A model generated the notes under the pieces. That model was given only the letters and a program-made list of their open reading frames with translations. It did no database searches and was not told the DNA's origin. A stretch of 64,000 bases of DNA from positions 6,401,001 through 6,465,000 of the forward strand of contig NZ_CP025113.1 of assembly GCF_002831585.1 (NCBI RefSeq). Reading direction: 5' to 3'. Both the position numbers and the translations under genes were made by a program. Position 1 is the stretch's first letter; the number at the start of each line of letters is the position of its first letter. This DNA comes from Bradyrhizobium sp. SK17. Its GTDB lineage: Bacteria > Pseudomonadota > Alphaproteobacteria > Rhizobiales > Xanthobacteraceae. This document shows, in pieces, positions 8,942-17,281 of the stretch.

Positions 8942-9505
8942 GTGCCCGAAGCCATTGAACTTCTGAAGACACGCCGCTCGATGAAACCGCGCGAGATGAC
9001 CGGCCCCGGCCCGTCCGCGGCCGAGCTCGAGACCATTTTGACGATCGGCGCCCGCGTGCCCGACCACGGCAAGCTCGCGCCCTGGCGCTTCATCGTGTTC
9101 GAGGGCGATGCCCGCGCCCGCGCCGGCGACGTGATCGCGAAGGTGTTTGCCCGGAAGAATCCCGGCGCGCCGGCCTCCGACATCGAGGTCGAGAAGAAGC
9201 GCCTGACCGATGCGCCACTGGTGATCGGCGTGGTCTCCTTCACCAAGCCGCATCCGAAGGTGCCGCCGTGGGAACAGGAACTGTCGGCCGGCGCCAGCGC
9301 GATGAACATCGTCACCGCGGCCACCGCGCTCGGCTATGGCGCCTGCTGGCTGACCGGCTGGTATTCCTTCGACCGCGACGTGCTCGACGGCCTCGGCCTG
9401 AAGCCGGACGAAAAGCTCGCCGGCCTGATCCATATCGGCACGCCGACCAAGCCGAGCGAGGATCGCCCGCGCCCTGCGCTGTCGGATGTCGTGACGCGAT
9501 TCTGA
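8942..9505 (+). CDS. Nitroreductase family protein (YdjA-like)
   Basis: 187 residues from GTG 8942 with AAGGA upstream. The start (EAIELLKTRRSMKP) and the segment ILTIGARVPDHGKLAPWRFIV are typical of FMN-dependent single-domain nitroreductases. A later ALGYGACWLTGWY segment also fits the fold, as does the closing HIGTPTKPSEDRPRP. Such enzymes form dimers and reduce nitroaromatics, quinones or enones with NAD(P)H; the physiological substrate is not evident. It lies 85 bp after thrS in the same direction, so read-through is possible. Confidence 0.88.
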   Translation: MPEAIELLKTRRSMKPREMTGPGPSAAELETILTIGARVPDHGKLAPWRFIVFEGDARARAGDVIAKVFARKNPGAPASDIEVEKKRLTDAPLVIGVVSFTKPHPKVPPWEQELSAGASAMNIVTAATALGYGACWLTGWYSFDRDVLDGLGLKPDEKLAGLIHIGTPTKPSEDRPRPALSDVVTRF

Positions 9506-9522
9506 CGCATCGTCAGATAGAC

Positions 9523-9565
9523 GTCTCTTCGGAGACCGATGGATGGCCGGGTCAAGCCCGGCCAT
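9523..9565. terminator. Two hairpins between convergent genes, likely bidirectional terminator
   Basis: GTCTC-TTCG-GAGAC at 9523-9536 is a UUCG tetraloop hairpin. ATGGCCGGG at 9543-9551 pairs with CCCGGCCAT at 9557-9565 around a 5-base loop. Both sit in the 78-bp gap between the stop codons of the nitroreductase and the GGDEF-EAL gene. The second hairpin also resembles a common Bradyrhizobium intergenic palindrome. No T-run follows on either strand. Confidence 0.55.
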
Positions 9566-9583
9566 GGAGAGCAGAGAGAACGC

Positions 9584-12067
9584 TCACGCCGCCTTCGACG
9601 CGCGCTCGGCAAAGCCGGCCAGCAATGCGGCGATCTCGTGCCCCGGCCTGGCCGCGCTGAACAGGAAGCCCTGCACCTCGTTGCAGCCTTCGGCGCGCAG
9701 CCAGTCGAGTTGGTCCGTCGTCTCGACGCCCTCCGCGGTCGTGGTGATCTTGAGGCTGCGCCCGAGGCCGGAGATCGCGCGCACGATCGCGAGACAATCG
9801 GAGCGTCGCGCCAGATCCTTCACGAACGAGCGGTCGATCTTGATCTTGTCGAACGGGAAGCTGCGCAGATAGCTCAGCGAGGAATAGCCGGTACCGAAAT
9901 CGTCCATCGAGATGCTGACACCGAGTTCACGCAGCTGATGCAGGATCGCCAGGTTGGCCTCGGTCTCCGCGAGGAACACCGATTCGGTGATCTCGAGTTC
10001 GAGCCGCCGCGCCGGCAGGCCGGAATGCGCCAGCGCCGAGATCACGGCCTGGACCAGATTGCGGCTGCGGAACTGGACCGGCGACAAATTGACCGCAACT
10101 TTCACGTCGGCGGGCCATTTCATCGCCTCGGCGCAGGCTTCACGCAGCACCCATTCGCCGAGCGCGACGATCAGGCCGATGTCTTCCGCCACCGGGATGA
10201 ATTCCGCGGGCGAGACCATCCCCTTCTGCGGATGCCGCCAGCGCAGCAACGACTCGAAACCCGAGATGCGGTCGGCCGCGATATCGACCAGCGGCTGGTA
10301 GTGCAGCTCGAATTCGCCGTTGGTGAACGCCGCCCGCAGATCGCGTTCCATGTCGCGGCGCTTCTGCGCCTGCTCATCCATCTCCGGCTCGAAGAAATGA
10401 TGCACGCCGCCGCCCTCGGACTTGGCGCGGTACAGCGCCATGTCCGCATTGCGCATCAACTCTTCCGACGTCGTACCGTCCCCCGGTGACAGCGCGATGC
10501 CGACGCTGGCGCCGACCACGACTTCGAGCCCGTCGATGTTGTACGGCGCGCTCAGGGCATCGATCAGCCGCTCGGCGAAAGCGCTCGCCTCGTTCGGCGA
10601 GACATCGGCGGCCAGCACGATCGCGAACTCGTCGCCGCCGAGGCGGGCCGCCACATTGTCGTCGCGGACCAGTTCGCGCAGCCGTTCCGCCACCAGCTTG
10701 AGCAGCCGGTCGCCGATCGGATGGCCGAAGGAGTCGTTGACGTTCTTGAACAGATCGAGGTCGAGGCACATCACCGCGACGCGCTTGTTGCCCGACCGGC
10801 TGCGTTCCAGCGCCTCGCGCAGGCGCTCCTGGTAGAAATCGCGGTTCGGCAGATTCGTGAGCCCGTCATGGTGCGCCATATGTGCGATCCGCGCTTCGGC
10901 CGCGCGGCGCTCGGTGATGTCGACCACCGCGACCAGATAGCCGTCGCGGCCTTCGAACGCCACCCTGCGTCCGAAGGTCAGCACATGGATCTCGGTGCCA
11001 TCGGCCCTGATATGCCGCCAGTCGCGGCTCGATTGATAGACATCGCCGATCTCGCGCAGGGCGGCGCTGTGCACGCCCCACTCATCCTCCGGCCAGATCT
11101 GGCGCAGCGTCATGCCGAGAAATCTCTCGCGGCTGTATCCGTAGTGCTGGACGGCGGCGTCGTTGACGCTGAGGAATTCCATCGTGCCGGCGTCGAACAC
11201 CCACATCGGCATCGGGTTGTTCTCGAACAGCAGGCGGAACGACACCTCGCGCTGCTTCAGCGCGGTGACGTCGGAAACCGTCAGCGACAGCATGTCGCCG
11301 AACGCGGTGACGCCAAGCCGCAGGCAGCGATCGCCGCTGTCGATCTCGAACTGGCCGCCGGGACCGCTGCCGACGAAGGCGCGCAGGCGGCCCATGACGT
11401 GCGGCGCGGCAAGCGGGTTGCCGCCTGCGCCGAGCCTGCGCCACAGCAATTCCGTCGCAGGCTGCATCAGCAATCTTGCCGCGCCCTGGTTCAGATGCAC
11501 GATCTGAAAGTCGGCCGGCTCGCCGCGCGCGTTGCGGATCGCGGCGAGCGACAGCACGCCCTCGTCGGCGGCCGAGAAGATCGTGTCGAGAAGGTTGTAC
11601 TGCGCATTGCGCTCGTTGACGTAGACACCGACCAGGACGCCGCCCCAACGCGACCGCGTCGGCAACGCCAGCACGTCGAAGGTCCGCACCAGGCCGTCGC
11701 GCACGCAATGCGCCGACGCGAGATAGGGCCGGCAGTTCTCGCGCGCGTTCGCGGCGGCTTCCGTCAATGCGGTGGCGCAATCCGGCGGCAGCACACTGAG
11801 CGGGACGTCCCAGCGATCGTCGTTCAGCCAGGTCTGGACGTAGCGGCCGGTGTGGGACGCGCACAGCACGCCATCGACGTCGCGCAACAAGACGATGTGG
11901 TCCGCGAGCCGGCCGAGACTGCCGAGCATGACGTCCTCATAGTGCGGCAGCTTTTCGCCGGGCCGAACCGCGGCCTGCCACTTGCGTTGCAGGACCGGAA
12001 CGTCGGCGAACATCTCTGAACTGAACTTGGCCGATGTCTTTGCTGATTTCTTGTTGGCCATGACCAT
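9584..12067 (-). CDS. PAS-GGDEF-EAL cyclic-di-GMP signalling protein
   Basis: 827 residues. Order: an N-terminal PAS-like sensor region (about 40-260), a clear PAS domain (about 275-385, FENNPMPMWVFDAG), GGDEF (about 395-555) with an intact RLGGDEFA motif, and EAL (about 570-820) with ESLLRW, EITESVF and DDFGTGYSSLSYL. Key catalytic motifs of both domains look present, so it may both make and degrade c-di-GMP, or one domain may be regulatory. No transmembrane helix was seen, so it is probably cytosolic. A second in-frame ATG two codons downstream (12061) is an equally good start. Confidence 0.93.
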   Translation of the reverse strand: MVMANKKSAKTSAKFSSEMFADVPVLQRKWQAAVRPGEKLPHYEDVMLGSLGRLADHIVLLRDVDGVLCASHTGRYVQTWLNDDRWDVPLSVLPPDCATALTEAAANARENCRPYLASAHCVRDGLVRTFDVLALPTRSRWGGVLVGVYVNERNAQYNLLDTIFSAADEGVLSLAAIRNARGEPADFQIVHLNQGAARLLMQPATELLWRRLGAGGNPLAAPHVMGRLRAFVGSGPGGQFEIDSGDRCLRLGVTAFGDMLSLTVSDVTALKQREVSFRLLFENNPMPMWVFDAGTMEFLSVNDAAVQHYGYSRERFLGMTLRQIWPEDEWGVHSAALREIGDVYQSSRDWRHIRADGTEIHVLTFGRRVAFEGRDGYLVAVVDITERRAAEARIAHMAHHDGLTNLPNRDFYQERLREALERSRSGNKRVAVMCLDLDLFKNVNDSFGHPIGDRLLKLVAERLRELVRDDNVAARLGGDEFAIVLAADVSPNEASAFAERLIDALSAPYNIDGLEVVVGASVGIALSPGDGTTSEELMRNADMALYRAKSEGGGVHHFFEPEMDEQAQKRRDMERDLRAAFTNGEFELHYQPLVDIAADRISGFESLLRWRHPQKGMVSPAEFIPVAEDIGLIVALGEWVLREACAEAMKWPADVKVAVNLSPVQFRSRNLVQAVISALAHSGLPARRLELEITESVFLAETEANLAILHQLRELGVSISMDDFGTGYSSLSYLRSFPFDKIKIDRSFVKDLARRSDCLAIVRAISGLGRSLKITTTAEGVETTDQLDWLRAEGCNEVQGFLFSAARPGHEIAALLAGFAERASKAA

Positions 12068-12316
12068 GGCACGCCCCGTTCACGCAAACGCCAGGCATGA
12101 TCCGGAAAGTGCGACACGGATTTCCGAGAAGACCATGCTTAAATAGAATCCCGAGCGTGATGACGATTGATCCCAATCGGCGCGCTCAAGTCCCCGCGAC
12201 ATCCAAGTCATGCAGCGGCTTAACGCCGTGTAAAAATGGCGACGCTGCACATCGCCGCAAGCGATTATGACGGCTGAAATTCGCGCGATGGTTAGTTGGC
12301 ATTAGAGACTGTGACA

Positions 12317-12333
12317 GTTGCATGAAATGCAAC
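12317..12333. repeat. Small perfect inverted repeat after the secreted repeat-protein gene
   Basis: GTTGCAT and ATGCAAC flank a 3-base loop, 11 bp beyond the stop codon of the minus-strand gene at 12344. It may be a weak terminator, although no T-run follows. The rest of the 276-bp gap upstream of the GGDEF-EAL gene shows nothing recognisable. Confidence 0.35.
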
Positions 12334-12343
12334 CCGTCGCAGA

Positions 12344-13429
12344 TCAGCGCGCCACGACCTCGACCTCACCATCGACGCCGTTGACGACGTTGAACGGACG
12401 CTCGAACACCTTGCCCTCGTTCTTGGCGATCGCGCGATATTCGCCTTCGGAGAGCACGACGCGCGGGAACGCGCCGATCGATTCCTTGATCACGTCGCCG
12501 CCCGGCGTGATCACCGACCACGCGGTGTTGGCGAGCGCCTCGCCACCCTTCTCGCTGACCAGCTTGAGCGTGATGACGGCGGCGCGATGGGTGACGGTGA
12601 CATCGGTCAGCTTGCCGGCCGCGACGCGGATGTCGGAACGCACCACCGAATTGGCGTCGCCATAGTTGGAGACGATGTAATAGGTGCCTTCGGGCAGCAG
12701 CGCGACGTCGCCGGCGGACACGTTGGGCACCAACGGACCGCGGTCCGAGCCGTCGAACTGGCTGCCCTTGTAGATCGAGAATGAAATCTGATTGGCCGGG
12801 ATCTTGCTGCCGCCGACCCGGCCTTCGATCCGCAAGCCGCCGGCCGGCAGCACGAAGGCTTCGCGATCGGTCTCCGACTTCAGGCTGACCGCGCGCACCG
12901 CGCTGACCAGGCCAAGCGCGACATGGACGACGTAATTGCCGGGCGGCAGCACCACGTTGGGCGTCGCCCCGCGTTCCTCGCGGATCAGCTTGTAGGTGCC
13001 GTTGTCGTCAGGCTTGTCGGCGAACACCCGCCACACCAGCCCGCCATTGATGACCGGCAGGTCCTTGCCGTAACGGGCCGTCAGCGACAGCACCGCCTGC
13101 CCCGCGGTCGGCGAGCCGGCCGGCGGCGTGACCGGGGGCACCGTCGCGATCGATGGCTGGACGATGGTCGGCTGGTTCAGCGGGCCGGGCAGCACGGGCC
13201 CCGAACCGGCCCCGGACGGTGGCGCCAGATTGAGCGCCGGGCCGGATGGCACCTCCGGCACCGAAGCGGGCGGAATCGGCGGCGGGCGATCGCTGAAGAA
13301 CTGCGCCGAGACAGAACCGGGGATCAGGGCCAGCAAAAATGCCGCAAGCGCCAGCAGCGGAAGGAGCCGCACGCCCCGCCCGCATCCACCGATGCCGTTG
13401 CCCCTCGAAGTCATCTCCATGCTTTTCAA
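12344..13429 (-). CDS. Secreted hypothetical protein with two similar beta-rich repeats
   Basis: 361 residues; an alternative start lies three codons in. A signal peptide is evident (LLPLLALAAFLLALIPGSVSA, cut before QFF). A Pro/Gly-rich linker follows to about residue 115. The remainder contains two related units with a W-x-V...L-x-x-G-x-Y pattern: one around 125-185 (GLVWRVFADKP...VLPPGNYVVHVAL) and one around 300-361 (NTAWSVITPGG...VLSEGEYRAIAKN). This suggests repeated beta-sandwich modules facing the periplasm or surface. I do not recognise a named family. Confidence 0.7.
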   Translation of the reverse strand: MKSMEMTSRGNGIGGCGRGVRLLPLLALAAFLLALIPGSVSAQFFSDRPPPIPPASVPEVPSGPALNLAPPSGAGSGPVLPGPLNQPTIVQPSIATVPPVTPPAGSPTAGQAVLSLTARYGKDLPVINGGLVWRVFADKPDDNGTYKLIREERGATPNVVLPPGNYVVHVALGLVSAVRAVSLKSETDREAFVLPAGGLRIEGRVGGSKIPANQISFSIYKGSQFDGSDRGPLVPNVSAGDVALLPEGTYYIVSNYGDANSVVRSDIRVAAGKLTDVTVTHRAAVITLKLVSEKGGEALANTAWSVITPGGDVIKESIGAFPRVVLSEGEYRAIAKNEGKVFERPFNVVNGVDGEVEVVAR

Positions 13430-13668
13430 CGAAAACGCGGCAAATTCAAGCCTTGGTCCGCCCCTTAGTCACAATCCCGGCGCTGACACCCGGCCAGGAA
13501 CCCGGTTGATCAAGCCGATGTTAGCCATGCCGTCGCGGTCCAGTCACATTCCCTGCCTACGGCGGTCGGGTCGGGCATGAATCGTGCCTGCGGGAATAAC
13601 CATGAAAACGGACGATGCTGGCGCCCCCGTGCGGCGGGGCCTAGTCTCGCGCTGGCAGGAGATTTGTC

Positions 13669-14712
13669 GTGTTGGATAGCTGGATGGGCCGAGGCCACAA
13701 GAGCTCCGACGGCCCCGACAAGGTAGGACTGGGACCGGTTCGCCGGCCGGTGATCGGGCTTGCGCTCGGCGGCGGGGCCGCGCGCGGCTTTGCCCATATC
13801 GGTATCATCAAGACCCTGCTCGCCCATGGCATCGTCCCCAATGTCGTGGTCGGCACCTCGATCGGCTCGGTGGTCGGCGGCGCCTATGCGGCCGGCCATA
13901 TCGATACCCTGGAGCAATGGGCCCGCAGCCTGCAACCGCGCAGCGTGCTCGGTTACCTCGACATCCGCCTCAACGGCTCCGGCCTGATCGGCGGCACCAA
14001 GCTGGCCGCCGAGATCGAGGCGGCGCTGGGCCAGGTCATGATCGAAGACCTCACGGTCAAGTTCGCCAGCGTCGCGACCGAAGTCCGCACCGGCCACGAG
14101 ATCTGGCTGACCCATGGCCGCGTGGTCGACGCCATGCGAGCCTCCTATGCCCTGCCCGGCATCTTCGCCCCGGTCCTGATCGGCGACCGCTGGCTGGTCG
14201 ACGGTGCGCTGGTCAACCCGGTGCCGGTCTCCGCCGCGCGCGCGCTCGGCGCCGAGATCGTCATCGCGGCAAATCTCTCCAGCGACGTGTTCGCGCATTC
14301 GACCACGATCTACAATCACGGCGCCGCGGCGCCCGAGGTGACGGTCGCGGTGTCCGCCGAGGCGGAGATCGAGCCGGAGCCACCGAAGCGCCGGTTCGGC
14401 CGCTTCTTCTCGGCCGAGCGCACCGTGAAGCGCGAATTCTTCGGCAGCGCCACCCGGCCCGGCATCTCCAGCGTCATGGTCGACGCCTTCAACATCATGC
14501 AGGACCGCATCACCCGCGCACGGCTCGCCGGCGATCCGCCTGACATGCTGATCTCGCCCCGCGTCGGCCAGATCGGCTGGTTCGACTTCCACCGCGCCGA
14601 TGACCTGATCGCGCATGGTATCCGTGCGGCGGAGCGCTCCATCGGCGCCATCGAGGAAGCGATCGAGATCCTGGTGCCGCCGTCGACCGGCGCCGGCAGC
14701 ACCGGCAAATAG
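13669..14712 (+). CDS. Patatin-like phospholipase (RssA-like)
   Basis: 347 residues from GTG 13669 with AGGAG eight bases upstream. The oxyanion hole GGGAARGFAHIG lies near residue 37 and the nucleophile elbow GTSIGS near 62. The catalytic aspartate is in VDGALVNPVP near 183. These give the Ser-Asp dyad of patatin lipid acyl hydrolases. There is no signal peptide. Its stop is 2 bp from the convergent stop of the CBS gene, so the two transcripts must overlap at their 3' ends. It is the shorter of two patatins here; the other is at 47184. Confidence 0.9.
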   Translation: MLDSWMGRGHKSSDGPDKVGLGPVRRPVIGLALGGGAARGFAHIGIIKTLLAHGIVPNVVVGTSIGSVVGGAYAAGHIDTLEQWARSLQPRSVLGYLDIRLNGSGLIGGTKLAAEIEAALGQVMIEDLTVKFASVATEVRTGHEIWLTHGRVVDAMRASYALPGIFAPVLIGDRWLVDGALVNPVPVSAARALGAEIVIAANLSSDVFAHSTTIYNHGAAAPEVTVAVSAEAEIEPEPPKRRFGRFFSAERTVKREFFGSATRPGISSVMVDAFNIMQDRITRARLAGDPPDMLISPRVGQIGWFDFHRADDLIAHGIRAAERSIGAIEEAIEILVPPSTGAGSTGK

Positions 14713-14714
14713 CC

Positions 14715-15143
14715 TCAGGCCGTCTTGATGTAGTCGCGCAGCGCTTCCTGCTCGCGCTCGTATTCCTGCACGCGGCTCTTGACGATGTCGCCGATCGAGA
14801 TCAGCCCGACCACCTTGCCGTCCTCGACCACGGGGAGATGGCGGAATTTTCCCGTCGTCATCATCTCCATGATGGCGCTGACGGTGTCGGACTGACGGCA
14901 ACTGACGACCTTCTTGGTCATGACCGCGCTGACCGGCTCGTCCAGCGCACCGGCGCCGCGCTCGCTGAGCACGCGCACGATGTCGCGCTCAGACAGGATG
15001 CCCTCCATGCGCCCTTGCTCCATCACCAGCACCGCGCCGATCTTGCGCTCGCCGAGCAGCTTGACCGCGGCCGAGAGCTGCGCGCCCGGCGCGACGCTCA
15101 TGACCTGATGGCCCTTTGCATCGAGAATGGAACGTACCGTCAT
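14715..15143 (-). CDS. Tandem CBS-domain protein
   Basis: 142 residues from ATG 15143, preceded by GGGAGG. It has two CBS motifs: residues about 8-65 (AVLVMEQGRMEGILSERDIVR) and about 75-130 (HLPVVEDGKVVGLISIGDIVKS). CBS pairs bind adenine nucleotides and act as energy sensors. No enzyme or channel domain is attached, so it probably regulates a partner in trans. Confidence 0.92.
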   Translation of the reverse strand: MTVRSILDAKGHQVMSVAPGAQLSAAVKLLGERKIGAVLVMEQGRMEGILSERDIVRVLSERGAGALDEPVSAVMTKKVVSCRQSDTVSAIMEMMTTGKFRHLPVVEDGKVVGLISIGDIVKSRVQEYEREQEALRDYIKTA

Positions 15144-15328
15144 TGTCGCCTCCCTGAATCCGTTCGCGTCCCTCTTCAGCGGGGGCGCGCCTGTTCGCCA
15201 GAGTCTTCAATCAACAGTTCCGCGCCGATTTCGGTTCCGGGGCGCGGTCAGTAGCAAGGGCCGATCGGCCCGCTCAATTTTGTGTCGTGAGGATGATGGA
15301 GGAATTCGATACGAGCCGCAAGCGGCGA

Positions 15329-16126
15329 TCAGACGCGGCCCGATTGGTCCACCGACGACGCATCTGCAACATCGTCTCGCGCACGCGGAATCGGATCGAA
15401 CAGCGAGAACAGCAACAACCCGGCGAGGAAGCCGCCGATATGGGCTTGCCAGGCGACGCTGCCGCTCTCGGCACCGAGCGACAGCGAGGTGGCGCCGAAC
15501 AGGATGTTCATGCCGAACCAGATCGCCAGGAATGCCAGCACCCGTCGGTTGCTCAGCGCCCGCAGCAGCGACAGTGCCGGCACCTTGGCCGCCGCCTCGG
15601 CATCGCCCCGGCTGAACGACAGGAAGCTGCCCTTCACGAAAGCAAAGCGGATCGCCGCGGCCATCGTCCCCGACACCGAAGCCGACGCGCCGATCATCGG
15701 CGCGATCGCGTGCTGATGGGTCAGCAAATGCGCGAGCGCGCCGGCGGCCGCGGTCACCGCCATGAAGACGAAGAAGCGCACCGTGCCGAAGCGCCGCGCC
15801 AGCGCGCTGCCGAACGGCAGCAGCCACAGCACGTTGAAGCCGATATGGGTGAGGTTGGCATGCAGCAGCGAATAGCTGACGAAGGTCCAGATCTTGGCAC
15901 CCTCGCCGCCCGGAAAGGTGACGTTGAGCAGCGTCGAATCGTAGCGCTTCGGGATGAAGCCGAAGACGTCGATGGTCCAGTTCTCCAGCTCCGGCGGCAA
16001 CAACACCCGCAGATGGATCACCGCGATCAGCAGGATGTAAGCGGTGAGCGCCGGCGGCAAGGTCAGGATCGGCTCGCGCGGCGCCTCCGGCGGCGGCTGG
16101 AACGTGGCTTCGGGATGGGAGTCCAA
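15329..16126 (-). CDS. Rhomboid family intramembrane serine protease
   Basis: 265 residues from a TTG at 16126; no ATG is available before the first membrane helix, so the exact start is uncertain. About six transmembrane helices. Rhomboid hallmarks are HANLTHIGFNVLWLLPFG, the serine in IGASASVSG and the histidine in WQAHIGGFLAGL. It would cleave membrane-embedded substrates in the inner membrane. The substrate is unknown. Confidence 0.85.
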   Translation of the reverse strand: MDSHPEATFQPPPEAPREPILTLPPALTAYILLIAVIHLRVLLPPELENWTIDVFGFIPKRYDSTLLNVTFPGGEGAKIWTFVSYSLLHANLTHIGFNVLWLLPFGSALARRFGTVRFFVFMAVTAAAGALAHLLTHQHAIAPMIGASASVSGTMAAAIRFAFVKGSFLSFSRGDAEAAAKVPALSLLRALSNRRVLAFLAIWFGMNILFGATSLSLGAESGSVAWQAHIGGFLAGLLLFSLFDPIPRARDDVADASSVDQSGRV

Positions 16127-16616
16127 GGGGTCGGCGACCTCGCAGGCGGCTGTGAATCAGAGATAGGCGGCTTTCGCACCCCCGTGCAAGTGCACAATCC
16201 CGAAATCGGACGCCCGGTGCCTATGCCGGCCCGAGCCAACGCAAAAGGAAAAGGGAGGGTGCTGAGAACACCCTCCCTGATCGGCTGGTCTTGTCGTGTC
16301 CCAGAGGGATCGGGACGACATCCCCACCCCTCCCCGCACGATGACCAAACTGTTTGACGCCACCTGTGTACCAACCACGCCGGCGCTTGGGGCAGCCGGC
16401 GAACGGGAACGCGGCGACCCTACGCGGCCCATCCCGGAACGCCAAGGACATAGTTAAATTTACGTTAACGACACAAAGCTGCCGATAAGCCGCCCAAAAC
16501 GCGGCCCCGGCATGGACGCTGCACAGCCTTCCCGGCACAACAGAGAAGGGAAGGCACTTGGGCAAAACCGGGACAGATGTGTCCCGCCGAGACAGGTGCC
16601 GGGCAAGGTTCTTTAG
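16127..16616. other. 490-bp non-coding gap between divergent genes
   Basis: No gene with a ribosome site was found. The gap holds a strong hairpin followed by T-rich sequence on the minus strand (16245-16278, listed separately) and an AT-rich patch at 16448-16475. A GGGACA-GATG-TGTCCC hairpin lies at 16570-16585, just upstream of the PAS_5 gene. A 19-bp C-rich stretch at 16318-16336 recurs exactly at 57520-57538. Confidence 0.6.
16245..16278 (-). terminator. Rho-independent terminator pointing left, no minus-strand gene upstream
   Basis: AGGGAGGGTG (16252-16261) and CACCCTCCCT (16269-16278) form a perfect 10-bp stem with a 7-base loop. On the minus strand the stem is followed by TTTTCCTTTT. 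There is no minus-strand gene between this site and the plus-strand gene at 16617, so it may end a short non-coding transcript or protect the rhomboid promoter region from upstream antisense transcription. Confidence 0.55.
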
Positions 16617-17171
16617 ATGAAACACAGTTCGAGCCGCGCGTTCTTCGCCTATTGGAATGCGAAGCGCGGCGACGCACGTGCACCTGACCGGAATGAGTTC
16701 GAGCCGTCGGCGGTGCGAGAGCTGCTGTCCGACATCTTCGTGCTGTCCTACGACGCCGAGACCCGGTTTCCGTTTCGCGTCGCCGGCACCCGCACCTCCG
16801 CCCTGCTCGGCTGCGACCTCAAGAACCGCAGTTTTCCCGCCCTGTTTACCGGCGCGAGCCGCGGCGAGATCGAAGACATCATCACCTGCGTCGCCGAAGA
16901 GACGCTGCCGGCCATCGCCGGCGTGACCGCAACGACCGAGAGCGGCGCGAAGGCGCATCTCGAATTGCTGCTGCTCCCGTTCACCGCCCGCGTCCATATG
17001 CCGGCAAGCCTCACCGGGCTGCTGGCCCCGTTCGAGGACGACGCCACCCGGCTGCACGATTTGGTGCTGACCTCGTGGCGTTACCTGCATCCACCGGAGC
17101 GGCTGGTGCCGCGGACCCTGCGCAAGCTCGCCGTCGCGCGCGGCCTGATGGTCTACGAGGGCTTGCGCTAG
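16617..17171 (+). CDS. PAS_5 (DUF1457-type) PAS-domain protein
   Basis: 184 residues. The whole protein matches the single-domain PAS_5 family abundant in rhizobia: AFFAYWNAKRG at the start, RVAGTRTSALLG in the core, then LELLLLPF and GLLAP. No output domain is fused, so it may be a ligand- or protein-binding regulator. The reading frame begins at ATG 16617 behind AAGG. It lies 110 bp upstream of the adenylate cyclase in the same direction. Confidence 0.8.
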   Translation: MKHSSSRAFFAYWNAKRGDARAPDRNEFEPSAVRELLSDIFVLSYDAETRFPFRVAGTRTSALLGCDLKNRSFPALFTGASRGEIEDIITCVAEETLPAIAGVTATTESGAKAHLELLLLPFTARVHMPASLTGLLAPFEDDATRLHDLVLTSWRYLHPPERLVPRTLRKLAVARGLMVYEGLR

Positions 17172-17281
17172 CCTCGGGCCGTCGCCGCCGGGTGCTTGCG
17201 CCAAGGACCGTGGAACTCTATTAGCTGTCTCGCCGCCACGGCGGGGGTGACCCGCTCATTGCAGCTGCGGCGGGGCGCGCC

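Noticed and set aside
13497..13523. GGAAC-N17-TGTT near the start of the secreted repeat-protein gene
   Set aside because: The -10 element mismatches the conserved C and it points away from that gene.
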